Source: Actinomycetes bacterium (GTDB taxonomy: Bacteria; Actinomycetota; Actinomycetes; Propionibacteriales; Nocardioidaceae). From it: a stretch of DNA of 13,463 nucleotides. Position 1 is the first letter of the stretch, and each line of letters begins with the position of its first letter. The stretch covers positions 1 to 13,463 of the forward strand of contig JAEZKN010000390.1 of assembly GCA_023415395.1 (NCBI GenBank). The letters are read 5' to 3'. The translations under genes and the position numbers were made by a program. The notes below the pieces were generated by a model. It was not told the DNA's origin. It saw only the letters and a list, made by a program, of their open reading frames with translations, and made no database searches. Of this stretch, positions 6,558-12,571 are shown piece by piece.

Positions 6558-7763
6558 GTCGTCCTCGGCCGCGACCTTCTCCTCCGGCTTCGCGAGGAGG
6601 TGGTGGTCGATGTAGTCGCGGGCGGTGTCGAAGATGTTGACCTCGTGGCCGGCGCGCTCGGAGAGGTACCACCGGTGCTCGAGGATCTCGTGGAAGATCT
6701 CGGCCGGCTCGAGCTTGCCGCGCGCCTGCGCCGGGACCATGGCGATGATCGGCTCGTAGATCTGGGTCAGCCACCGGTTCGCGACCAGGGATCGGTCCTC
6801 GCGACCGAGGTCGAAGTGGGCGGTGAACGCCGCGATGTCGTTGAGCATCCGCTGCGCCTGGGCGTCCTCGACGTTGAGCCCGGTGAGCCCCTGGAGCTCG
6901 CGCCGGTGGTGGCCCTCCTCGACGACCTTGGGCTGGATCCGGATCTGCTCGCCGTCCCAGTCGGTGACGATGTCGAGCTCGTCGACGTCGAAGCCGAGCG
7001 CGTTGAGCCGCGCGACCCGCTGCTCGATGCGCCACATCTCGGCGACGGAGAACTCCTCGGCGGCGGTGAGCTCGTTCCACAGTGCGTGGTAGCGCTCCTC
7101 GAGCATGGTGACGATCTCGTGCGCCTGCACCTCGTGGTCGAGGGAGTCGCTGGCCTGCAGGTCGAGCAGCTCGGCGAAGACGTTCTCGGTCGCCACCGTG
7201 AGGTCGTACTCCCGCATCTGGCGGGAGAGCTGCGGGCGCAGCTCGCCGGTCTCCGCGTCGACGAGGTACGCCGCGAACCCGCCCGCGCTGCGGCGGAACA
7301 GCACGTTGGACAGCGACACGTCGCCCCAGTAGAAGTCGGCGAGGTGCAGCCGCACGAGCAGCACCACCATCGCGTCGACCAGCGAGGGCAGGTTGTCGGC
7401 GCTGAGACCGTGGGAGAACAGCGAGCGGTAGGGCAGCGAGAACTGCAGGTGCTGGGTGAGCAGGGCGGCCGGCAGCTCCTCGCCGTGACCGTCGACCCGG
7501 CCGGTCACCACGCCCTGGGGGTGCACGGCGGGGAGGCCGATGCGCTGGAGGTCGCGCAGCAGCCGGTACTCCCGGAACGCCATCTCCTCGGTCGTCTCCT
7601 TGACGGCGTAGGTCGCGTCGCCGAGACGCACGATCCGCACCACGTGGCGCGAGAGCCCGCGCGGCAACGGCACCACGTGCTCGGTCCACTCCTCGAGGGG
7701 CAGCGCCCACGGCAGCCGGAGCAGCGCGGGGTCCGGGCGGTTCGCGACGATCCGCATGGCCAT
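6555..7763 (-). CDS. DUF4032 protein with a kinase-like N-terminal half
   Basis: 402 aa from ATG 7763; the next in-frame ATG (7757) is two codons in. The first ATG follows TACCGT by 6 nt on its strand, which fits a leaderless start. The N-terminal half reads like an atypical protein/LPS-kinase fold: Lys55 in YAVKET, Glu65 in the following helix, a catalytic-loop equivalent FYWGDVSLSNVLF (Asp148, Asn153) and a metal-binding equivalent LVDAETGE (Asp169). The glycine loop is not obvious. The C-terminal half (from about residue 210) is helical and matches what I know as DUF4032, widespread in actinobacteria and of unknown function. No signal peptide or membrane helix. Divergent from the MBL-fold gene. 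Family call fairly sure; kinase activity is inference. Confidence 0.85.
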   Translation of the reverse strand: MAMRIVANRPDPALLRLPWALPLEEWTEHVVPLPRGLSRHVVRIVRLGDATYAVKETTEEMAFREYRLLRDLQRIGLPAVHPQGVVTGRVDGHGEELPAALLTQHLQFSLPYRSLFSHGLSADNLPSLVDAMVVLLVRLHLADFYWGDVSLSNVLFRRSAGGFAAYLVDAETGELRPQLSRQMREYDLTVATENVFAELLDLQASDSLDHEVQAHEIVTMLEERYHALWNELTAAEEFSVAEMWRIEQRVARLNALGFDVDELDIVTDWDGEQIRIQPKVVEEGHHRRELQGLTGLNVEDAQAQRMLNDIAAFTAHFDLGREDRSLVANRWLTQIYEPIIAMVPAQARGKLEPAEIFHEILEHRWYLSERAGHEVNIFDTARDYIDHHLLAKPEEKVAAEDD

Positions 7764-7769
7764 GCGTCC

Positions 7770-7790
7770 ACGGTAGTCGGTCGCTACCGT
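7770..7790. promoter_or_regulatory. Symmetric divergent promoter: mirrored TACCGT elements
   Basis: Arms ACGGTAG (7770-7776) and CTACCGT (7784-7790) form a perfect 7-nt inverted repeat around a 7-nt centre. Read outward, each arm is a -10 hexamer TACCGT ending exactly 6 nt before an ATG: plus-strand ATG 7797 and minus-strand ATG 7763. The -35 zone of each promoter would lie at or beyond the other gene's start codon. The symmetry could also be a regulator's operator. Confidence 0.6.
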
Positions 7791-7796
7791 GCCGCC

Positions 7797-8711
7797 ATGC
7801 GCCTCAAGCCCGGCCGTCCGGACCTCGCCGCGTACGCCGACCGCTTCGACGTCCCGGAGGCGCAGGGCGAGCTGGCCGTGACGTTCCTCGGCGTCGCGAG
7901 CCTGCTGCTCGACGACGGGGAGACCCAGCTGCTGACCGACGGGTTCTTCTCCCGCCCGTCGCTGCGGAGGGCGGCGTTCGGCCGGCTCGCCCCGGACCGG
8001 GCCCGCATCGGTGCGGCGCTCGCGCGCGCCGGTGTCGAGCGGCTCGCCGCCGTGGTGCCGGTGCACACCCACTACGACCACGCCCTGGACTCCGCGGTGG
8101 TCGCCGAGCGCACCGGCGCGGTGCTCGTCGGCGGGGAGTCCGCGGCGCACGTCGGGCGCGGCCACGGCCTGCCCGAGGACCGGATCCGGGTCGCGACGCC
8201 GGGCGAGCCGATGACCTTCGGCGGGTTCACGATCACGCTCGTCGAGTCCCGCCACTGCCCGCCCGACCGAGCCCCCGGCCCCATCACCACGCCGGTCGTG
8301 CCGCCCGCGCGGATGTCGGCCTACCGGTGCGGCGAGGCCTGGTCGGTCCTCGTCAGCCACGCCAGCGGCCGGACCGCCCTGCTCCAGGGCAGCGCCGGGT
8401 ACGTCGCCGGCTCGCTGGCCGGGCACCGCGCCGACGTCGCCTACCTCGGCGTCGGCCAGCTCGGCGTCCAGGACGAGGACTACCTCCGCGCCTACTGGGC
8501 CGAGACCGTCGTGGCGGTCGGCGCGCGCCGCGTCGTGCTGACCCACTGGGACGACTTCTTCCGGCCGCTGGACCGCCCGCTGCGCGCGCTGCCCTACCTC
8601 GGCGACGACCTCGACGTGACGATGCGCGTGCTGGGTGACCTGGCCCGCCGGCAGGGTGTGCCGCTGCACCTGCCGACGCTGTGGCGGCGCGAGGACCCCT
8701 GGCGCCCCTAG
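7797..8711 (+). CDS. MBL-fold metallo-hydrolase
   Basis: 304 aa; ATG 7797 lies 6 nt after TACCGT, a leaderless-type start. The metallo-beta-lactamase signature is present: VHTHYDHALD (His90, His92, Asp94, His95), a further His153 in VESRHCPP, and His250 in VVLTHWDDF near the end of the fold. Where most members have a metal-bridging Asp (GDT-like), this one has LLQGSAGYV, so the site may hold one metal or use another ligand. No signal peptide, so it is probably cytosolic. The substrate is unknown; the fold serves hydrolases of lactones, thioesters, phosphodiesters and others. Shares a promoter region with the DUF4032 gene and converges on soxR, 25 nt between stops. Confidence 0.85.
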   Translation: MRLKPGRPDLAAYADRFDVPEAQGELAVTFLGVASLLLDDGETQLLTDGFFSRPSLRRAAFGRLAPDRARIGAALARAGVERLAAVVPVHTHYDHALDSAVVAERTGAVLVGGESAAHVGRGHGLPEDRIRVATPGEPMTFGGFTITLVESRHCPPDRAPGPITTPVVPPARMSAYRCGEAWSVLVSHASGRTALLQGSAGYVAGSLAGHRADVAYLGVGQLGVQDEDYLRAYWAETVVAVGARRVVLTHWDDFFRPLDRPLRALPYLGDDLDVTMRVLGDLARRQGVPLHLPTLWRREDPWRP

Positions 8712-8717
8712 GGTCTG

Positions 8718-8731
8718 CGGCGCACGCGCCG
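8718..8731. terminator. Possible bidirectional hairpin between convergent genes
   Basis: CGGCG-CACG-CGCCG forms a 5-bp, all-GC stem with a 4-nt loop in the 25-nt gap between the MBL-fold and soxR stop codons. There is no T tract, which is common for actinobacterial hairpins, but a stem this short is expected by chance at this GC content. Confidence 0.3.
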
Positions 8732-8736
8732 GTCGG

Positions 8737-9186
8737 TCACCGGGGACCGCTCCCCTCGGGCTCGAGGAACACCGGACCGGGCCCTCGGCCGGCGACCACG
8801 TCGTCGGGGTTGCTCAGCGCGCAGGTCCGCAGGCTCAGGCAGCCGCACCCGATGCACGCGTCCAGCCGGTCGCGCAGCCGCTGGATCCGCTCGATCTGCT
8901 CGTCCAGCCGCGGGCGCCACGCCCGGCTGAGCCGTCGCCAGTCGGCCTTGGTCGGCGTGCGGCCGTCCGGCAGGGTCGCGAGCGCGGCGCCGATCTCGTC
9001 CAGGGAGAGGCCTACCTGCTGCGCCGTACGGATGAAGGCCACGCGGCGCAGCGTCGAGGCCTCGTAGCGGCGCTGGTTGCCCGCCGTGCGGACCGAGGAG
9101 ATCAGGCCCTTCTGCTCGTAGAAGCGGATCGCCGAGGTCGCCACCCCCGCCCGCTCCGCGAGGTGCCCGATGGTCAGCTGGGTCAT
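8737..9186 (-). CDS. soxR: Redox-sensing MerR-family regulator SoxR
   Basis: 149 aa, the usual SoxR length. Residues 4-75 are the MerR winged-helix DNA-binding domain (LTIGHLAERAGVATSAIRFY, then GNQRRY). A dimerisation helix follows (90-110). Then comes the [2Fe-2S] cluster motif C-x2-C-x-C-x5-C (Cys111, 114, 116, 122; CIGCGCLSLRTC). All four ligands are present, which separates it from other MerR proteins. SoxR dimers sense redox-active compounds or oxidation through the cluster and switch target promoters on; in actinomycetes the targets are mostly small oxidoreductase and export genes. It diverges from the short-chain dehydrogenase gene, a plausible target. ATG 9186 starts the conserved MTQLTIG N-terminus. 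Confidence 0.95.
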   Translation of the reverse strand: MTQLTIGHLAERAGVATSAIRFYEQKGLISSVRTAGNQRRYEASTLRRVAFIRTAQQVGLSLDEIGAALATLPDGRTPTKADWRRLSRAWRPRLDEQIERIQRLRDRLDACIGCGCLSLRTCALSNPDDVVAGRGPGPVFLEPEGSGPR

Positions 9187-9193
9187 GGTCCTC

Positions 9194-9222
9194 AGCCTGA
9201 CGGGACCTCAAGTGATGTTCAA
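9194..9222 (-). promoter_or_regulatory. Putative soxR promoter with a soxbox-like half-site
   Basis: On the minus strand TTGAAC (complement of 9217-9222), a 17-nt spacer and CAGGCT (complement of 9194-9199) precede ATG 9186 by 7 nt. CCTCAAGT (9206-9213), identical to a half of the E. coli SoxR site, lies in the spacer. Its partner would be ACTTCGGG at 9222-9229, matching only 6 of 8 positions and spaced 8 nt away instead of 2, so SoxR binding is doubtful. Confidence 0.35.
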
Positions 9223-9240
9223 CTTCGGGGACTACCTGAA

Positions 9241-9254
9241 TAGAACGTGTTCTA
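9241..9254. promoter_or_regulatory. KstR-like operator
   Basis: TAGAACGTGTTCTA is a perfect palindrome with 6-nt arms and a 2-nt centre. It matches the published mycobacterial KstR consensus TNNAACNNGTTNNA at every fixed position. KstR is a TetR-family repressor of sterol catabolism genes. The box ends 1 nt before the TACCAT -10 element, a position that would block polymerase. It is not a LexA box, which needs a 4-nt centre and TCGAAC arms. Confidence 0.6.
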
Positions 9255-9255
9255 C

Positions 9256-9261
9256 TACCAT
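9256..9261 (+). promoter_or_regulatory. -10 element of the short-chain dehydrogenase transcript
   Basis: TACCAT fits TANNNT and ends 7 nt before GTG 9269, so transcription would begin at or next to that GTG. No clear -35 element is seen. Confidence 0.45.
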
Positions 9262-9268
9262 CCGGGAC

Positions 9269-9331
9269 GTGCACCCGACCGACGTCGACCGGATCGGCGA
9301 CTTCGAGCACCACCTCGCCAGCACTCTCTGA
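9269..9331 (+). CDS. Possible 20-aa leaderless upstream ORF
   Basis: GTG 9269 to TGA 9329-9331 encodes 20 residues (VHPTDVDRIG at the start, HHLASTL at the end). It sits 7 nt downstream of a -10 hexamer, so a leaderless transcript would start with this codon. The dehydrogenase ribosome binding site (GAGG 9332-9335) directly follows its stop, and ATG 9342 is 10 nt after the stop. It could be a translated leader, a remnant of a longer gene, or chance. I know no homologue. Confidence 0.35.
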   Translation: MHPTDVDRIGDFEHHLASTL

Positions 9332-9341
9332 GAGGCCCTGC

Positions 9342-10064
9342 ATGAACCAGCCCGGCAACCGCGTCGTCGTCATCACCGGAGCCGCGTCCGGCATCGGCCA
9401 TGCCACCGCGGAGCTCTTCCGCGACCTCGGCGACACCGTGCTCGGCCTCGACATCCGCGACACCGTGCCCGACGGCGTGACCTACGTGGAGTGCAACGTG
9501 GGCGACAAGGCCGCCGTGGACGCCGCGATCGAGCAGTGCGCGGTGCACGGCCGCATCGACGTCCTGGCCAACGTCGCCGGCATCGTCCAGTTCGGTCGCA
9601 TCGAGTCGGTGACCGAGGAGGAGTGGGACCGGGTGCACGCGGTCGACCTCAAGGGCCCGTTCTTCCTCATCCAGGCCGCGCTGCCGCACCTGCGTGCCTG
9701 CGGCGGGACCGTCGTCAACGTCTCGTCGGTGGCCGGCAACGTCGCGCAGCCCTACGCCACGGCGTACGCCGCGGCCAAGGGCGGGCTCACCCAGCTGACC
9801 AAGGCGCTCGCCCTCGAGCTCTCGCCCGAGGGCATCCGCGTCAACGCGATCTGCCCCGGCACGGTCGACACGCCGATCGTGGAGCAGGTCTTCCACAAGC
9901 TCACCGACGACCTCGACGCCCGGGTCGCGGACCGGCTGATGATGATGCTGCCCGGCGGTGCCATCAAGCCCGGCGAGATCGGCGAGACCATCGTGTGGCT
10001 GGCCTCGCCCGCCGCCCGGATGGTGACCGGCGCGGTGATCGCGCACGACGGCGGTATGAGCTGA
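9342..10064 (+). CDS. Short-chain dehydrogenase/reductase (classical SDR)
   Basis: 240 aa, the typical length of a classical SDR. It has the Rossmann cofactor motif TGAASGIG (12-19), with Asp37 at the end of strand beta-2 favouring NAD(H) over NADP(H). Also present are NVAG (77-80), catalytic Ser129 in NVSSVAG, and Tyr142/Lys146 in YAAAK. The usual catalytic Asn region reads VDLKGPF (Asp102), a variation on N-x-K. The substrate, an alcohol/ketone pair, is not fixed by sequence; a KstR-like box upstream suggests a steroid or related isoprenoid/lipid substrate, and the neighbouring soxR offers a redox-stress alternative. ATG 9342 has GAGG 6 nt upstream. tRNA-Thr follows 30 nt later on the same strand. 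Confidence 0.92.
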   Translation: MNQPGNRVVVITGAASGIGHATAELFRDLGDTVLGLDIRDTVPDGVTYVECNVGDKAAVDAAIEQCAVHGRIDVLANVAGIVQFGRIESVTEEEWDRVHAVDLKGPFFLIQAALPHLRACGGTVVNVSSVAGNVAQPYATAYAAAKGGLTQLTKALALELSPEGIRVNAICPGTVDTPIVEQVFHKLTDDLDARVADRLMMMLPGGAIKPGEIGETIVWLASPAARMVTGAVIAHDGGMS

Positions 10065-10079
10065 GCCTCCCGCTGCCCG

Positions 10080-10085
10080 TAGCAT
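10080..10085 (+). promoter_or_regulatory. -10 element of tRNA-Thr
   Basis: TAGCAT ends 9 nt before the first base of the tRNA, so the transcript should have almost no 5' leader. Confidence 0.45.
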
Positions 10086-10094
10086 GTGCGCGCT

Positions 10095-10170
10095 GCCGGT
10101 GTAGCTCAGTTGGTAGAGCGCCTCTCTTGTAAAGAGGATGTCGCGGGTTCGACTCCTGTCACCGGCTCCA
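10095..10170 (+). tRNA. tRNA-Thr (anticodon TGT)
   Basis: Full cloverleaf: acceptor stem GCCGGTG (10095-10101) pairs with CACCGGC (10160-10166). The D-arm is GCTC...GAGC. The anticodon stem is CCTCT/AGAGG with loop CTTGTAA, giving anticodon TGT for Thr (ACA and wobble codons). The T-arm is GCGGG-TTCGACT-CCTGT with two G-T pairs. The discriminator base is T at 10167, and CCA (10168-10170) is encoded in the genome. No integrase or attachment-site duplication is seen beside it. Confidence 0.96.
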
Positions 10171-10204
10171 TCGCAATTCGGACGTGCACCGTCCCGTGAG
10201 CCGC

Positions 10205-10210
10205 TAGGCT
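10205..10210 (+). promoter_or_regulatory. -10 element of the sulfotransferase gene
   Basis: TAGGCT ends 8 nt before GTG 10219. No Shine-Dalgarno sequence precedes the GTG, so a leaderless or near-leaderless transcript is likely. Confidence 0.45.
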
Positions 10211-10218
10211 GCGCGGCC

Positions 10219-10971
10219 GTGCACACGTCCCAGGGCCTGCTCTTCCTCGCCGGTCTCGCCCGTTCGGGGACGACCGCGCTCCTGCACGTGCTCAACGCAC
10301 ACCCCGAGGTCGCCGTGGGCATGGAGCGCTACAAGCGCGTGATCAGCGGCGGCATCGACCGGCTGACGCGCGACCTCTTCACCAAGGACCGGTTCTTCGA
10401 CTTCTCCGACGGCGAGACCAACCAGCACCCGGAGGTGGCCGCGCGGTGGGGCGTCGACTACGGGGCGCTCGAGGCCAAGTTCGACACCGCGAGGTACGTC
10501 GGCGACAAGATGACCACCGTCCGGTTCGACGCCGTGCGCGCACGGCTGCCGGAGGCGAAGTTCGTCTTCATCGTCCGCGACATCGACCAGGTGGCGCTGT
10601 CGTGGGAGCGCCGGGCCCAGGATGCCGGCGACACCTGGCCGGAGGCCGCGGACGCGACGGTCTCGGTCGAACGGTGGAACAAGTCCCTGCGCCGGATCCG
10701 GCGCGCGGTGTGCCAGCACCCCGAGCGCGCGCACGTGGTCGAGTACGAGCACTTCTTCGGCGACCCCGACGCCCAGGCCCTCCGGGGCGCGCTCGACTTC
10801 CTCGAGCTGGCGTGGGAGCCCGGCGTCGAGGCCGAGTTCGGGCGCGTCCACCGCGAGTACGTCGAGAGCGTGGCCGGACGCGACCGCACGCTCCCGCCCG
10901 AGCTGCGCGCGTTCGTCGACGAGATCGCCGACCGCAGGCTCTGGGAGCGGGTCAGCTCGCTGGCGCGCTGA
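10219..10971 (+). CDS. Sulfotransferase family protein
   Basis: 250 aa from GTG 10219; the frame is open further upstream, but only through the tRNA, so later initiation is needed. It transfers a sulfuryl group from PAPS to an unknown hydroxyl or amine acceptor. The 5'-phosphosulfate loop is GLARSGTTALLHVLNAHPEV (12-31). The 3'-phosphate site is FIVRDIDQVALSW (Arg120, Ser128). YVGDKM (93-98) is also typical of the family. Members of this type occur in bacteria near glycan, glycolipid or lipid genes, but no such genes are seen here. There is no signal peptide. Its 3' end overlaps the last 20 nt of the convergent DUF305 gene. Family call firm, substrate unknown. Confidence 0.88.
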   Translation: MHTSQGLLFLAGLARSGTTALLHVLNAHPEVAVGMERYKRVISGGIDRLTRDLFTKDRFFDFSDGETNQHPEVAARWGVDYGALEAKFDTARYVGDKMTTVRFDAVRARLPEAKFVFIVRDIDQVALSWERRAQDAGDTWPEAADATVSVERWNKSLRRIRRAVCQHPERAHVVEYEHFFGDPDAQALRGALDFLELAWEPGVEAEFGRVHREYVESVAGRDRTLPPELRAFVDEIADRRLWERVSSLAR

Positions 10972-11509
10972 GCATCTCCCGCATCTCCTCGATCTCCTGG
11001 CTCTGCGACTCGATGATCGAGCGGGCGAGCTCGAGCGCCGGGCCGTAGGAGCCCTCGTCCAGCTCGGTGCGGGACATCTCGACGGCCCCCTCGTGGTGGG
11101 CGATCATCATCCGCAGCCACATCCGCTCGAAGGACGAGCGCCCGGCGGCGTCGAGCTCGGCGAAGTCGTCCTCGCTCATCATCCCGGACATGTCCATGCC
11201 CTCGTGGTGCACGTGGCCGCTCGGCACGGGCTCGCCCCAGTCCTCCAGCCAGCCGGCCATCGTCTCGATCTCCGGCTGCTGGGCGTCGTGGATGTGCCCG
11301 GTGAGGTGCTCGAAGTCCGGCGACAGGTCGCGGCCCTCGGTCATCTCGACCATCCGCAGCGCCTGCTCGTGGTGCGGGATCATGTCGGTCGCGAACGCCA
11401 CGTCGGCCGCGTCGTGACCGGCCGGCTGCTCGTCGTCGCCACCGCACCCCGCCGCCGGGAGCGCGAGGGCGAGGGCCAGGAAGATCGGCAGGACGCGGCG
11501 GAGCCTCAT
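10952..11509 (-). CDS. DUF305 lipoprotein
   Basis: 185 aa. A lipoprotein signal peptide ends at LPAAGC with Cys22 as the lipidated residue, so the mature protein sits on the outer face of the membrane. The DUF305 domain (ferritin-like four-helix type) shows the duplicated motif MIPHHEQALRM (43-53) and MIAHHEGAVEM (135-145), plus a His/Met-rich stretch between them (GHVHHEGMDMSGMM), which suggests copper or other metal binding. Function is not established; relatives are linked to copper handling. ATG 11509 lies 7 nt after TAGCGT on the minus strand, a leaderless-type start. It is downstream of pdxY on the same strand but probably has its own promoter. Its stop lies inside the convergent sulfotransferase gene. 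Confidence 0.9.
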   Translation of the reverse strand: MRLRRVLPIFLALALALPAAGCGGDDEQPAGHDAADVAFATDMIPHHEQALRMVEMTEGRDLSPDFEHLTGHIHDAQQPEIETMAGWLEDWGEPVPSGHVHHEGMDMSGMMSEDDFAELDAAGRSSFERMWLRMMIAHHEGAVEMSRTELDEGSYGPALELARSIIESQSQEIEEMREMLSAPAS

Positions 11510-11516
11510 GCTGCCG

Positions 11517-11522
11517 ACGCTA
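11517..11522 (-). promoter_or_regulatory. -10 element of the DUF305 lipoprotein gene
   Basis: TAGCGT on the minus strand ends 7 nt before ATG 11509, with no Shine-Dalgarno sequence between them. Confidence 0.45.
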
Positions 11523-11562
11523 GGCCGAGTCCCGCGCCCCGGGCCGGGCCGAAGGTCCCGAG

Positions 11563-12414
11563 TCAGCGCAGCCGTCGGACCTCGAAGGTCGCCGGCGGGT
11601 CGGCGATCGCCTCCTGGGCGGCGACCAGCTGGATCTCCCGGGTGCCCGCCTCGATGGTCCGCTCGAGGATCGCGAAGACCGACCCGGCGACCCGCCCGAG
11701 CGCGGTCGCGGCCGAGCCGGTGCTGCGCAGGTGGGCGAGGTAGAGGGCGGCGGTGACGTCGCCGCAGCCGTTGGGGGTGATCGGCAGCAGCGGCGTCTCG
11801 ACCGCCCACGCGCCCTCCTCGGAGACCGCGACCATGTCGAGCCGGCCCTCGGGCACCTCGTCGTGCAGGACGCTGGTGACCAGGACGTCGCGCGGCCCCC
11901 GCTCGCGCACGGAGTCGACCGCGTCGAGGAGGTCGGCGAGGGTGCGGGTCTCGCGGCCGGCGAGGAAGTCGAGCTCGAAGTGGTTGGGGGTGACGATGTC
12001 GGCCCGGGGGACGACGGTGTCGCGCATGAACTCCGGGATGCCCGGCCGCACGAACATGCCGCGGCCGACGTCGCCCATCACGGGGTCGCAGCAGTAGACC
12101 GCGTCCGGGTTGAGCTCCTTCACCCTCGCGACGGTGTCGAGGATGATCGCGCCGACCGCCGGGTCGCCCTGGTAGCCCGACAGCACCGCGTCGGCCTCGC
12201 CGAGCACGCCGCGGTCCTCGATCCCGGCGATCACCTCGCGCACGTCGTCGGCCGCGAGCAGCGGACCGCGCCACGCGCCGTACCCGGTGTGGTTGGAGAA
12301 GTGCACGGTCAGGACCGGCCAGACCTCGTGGCCCAGGCGCTGGAGCGGGAAGACGGCGGCGGAGTTGCCGACGTGGCCGTAGGCGACCGACGACTGGATC
12401 GACAGGATCTTCAC
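11563..12414 (-). CDS. pdxY: Pyridoxal kinase
   Basis: 283 aa (E. coli PdxY is 287). It phosphorylates pyridoxal, probably in the vitamin B6 salvage pathway, in the cytosol. Ribokinase-like fold. SSVAYGHVGNSAAVFPLQRL (8-27) and FSNHTGYGAWRG (39-50) are near-signature PdxY sequence. CDPVMGD (109-115) and TPNHFEL (142-148) follow, then the anion-hole and catalytic-base motif NGCGD (215-219, Asp219). I chose GTG 12414 because it gives the conserved MKILSIQSSVAYGH; an in-frame ATG at 12453 would add 13 residues lacking family resemblance. GAGAAT lies 6 nt upstream and may be a -10 element. DUF305 lies 53 nt downstream on the same strand. Confidence 0.93.
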   Translation of the reverse strand: MKILSIQSSVAYGHVGNSAAVFPLQRLGHEVWPVLTVHFSNHTGYGAWRGPLLAADDVREVIAGIEDRGVLGEADAVLSGYQGDPAVGAIILDTVARVKELNPDAVYCCDPVMGDVGRGMFVRPGIPEFMRDTVVPRADIVTPNHFELDFLAGRETRTLADLLDAVDSVRERGPRDVLVTSVLHDEVPEGRLDMVAVSEEGAWAVETPLLPITPNGCGDVTAALYLAHLRSTGSAATALGRVAGSVFAILERTIEAGTREIQLVAAQEAIADPPATFEVRRLR

Positions 12415-12571
12415 GCGGTGATTCTCCCGCTCCGCGGGTGCCGGTGCCACCACGGTCCGCGCTGCGCATGCCGGACAGCCGGTAGGCCGGACTCCTGCTG
12501 GCGATGAAGCCCAGTCGTGCCGCGCGCTGGTTCGGTGGTCCCGACCGGACAGGGCGCGAGGAGGAGCGGGG
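12415..12571. other. Divergent intergenic region, pdxY and protein kinase
   Basis: 157 nt. On the minus strand GAGAAT (complement of 12421-12426), 6 nt before the pdxY GTG, is a possible -10 element. CCGGACAGCCGG (12472-12483) with a further GCCGG nearby makes short GC repeats of doubtful meaning. GAGGAG (12561-12566) is the ribosome binding site of the kinase gene, 5 nt before GTG 12572. No TANNNT hexamer stands out for the kinase. Confidence 0.4.

Noticed and set aside
9241..9254. LexA/SOS box.
   Set aside because: Actinobacterial LexA sites have TCGAAC-N4-GTTCGA; this palindrome has a 2-nt centre and TAGAAC arms.
10095..10170. tRNA-Thr as an integration site of a mobile element.
   Set aside because: No integrase, no repeated tRNA 3' end, and no change in gene character downstream within the window.
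10180..10194. GGAC...GTCC hairpin downstream of tRNA-Thr as a terminator.
   Set aside because: Only 4 bp with a 7-nt loop and no T tract; expected by chance.
10138..10218. Extension of the sulfotransferase upstream to 10138.
   Set aside because: It would run through the 3' half of tRNA-Thr, and the family N-terminus begins at GTG 10219 after a -10 element.
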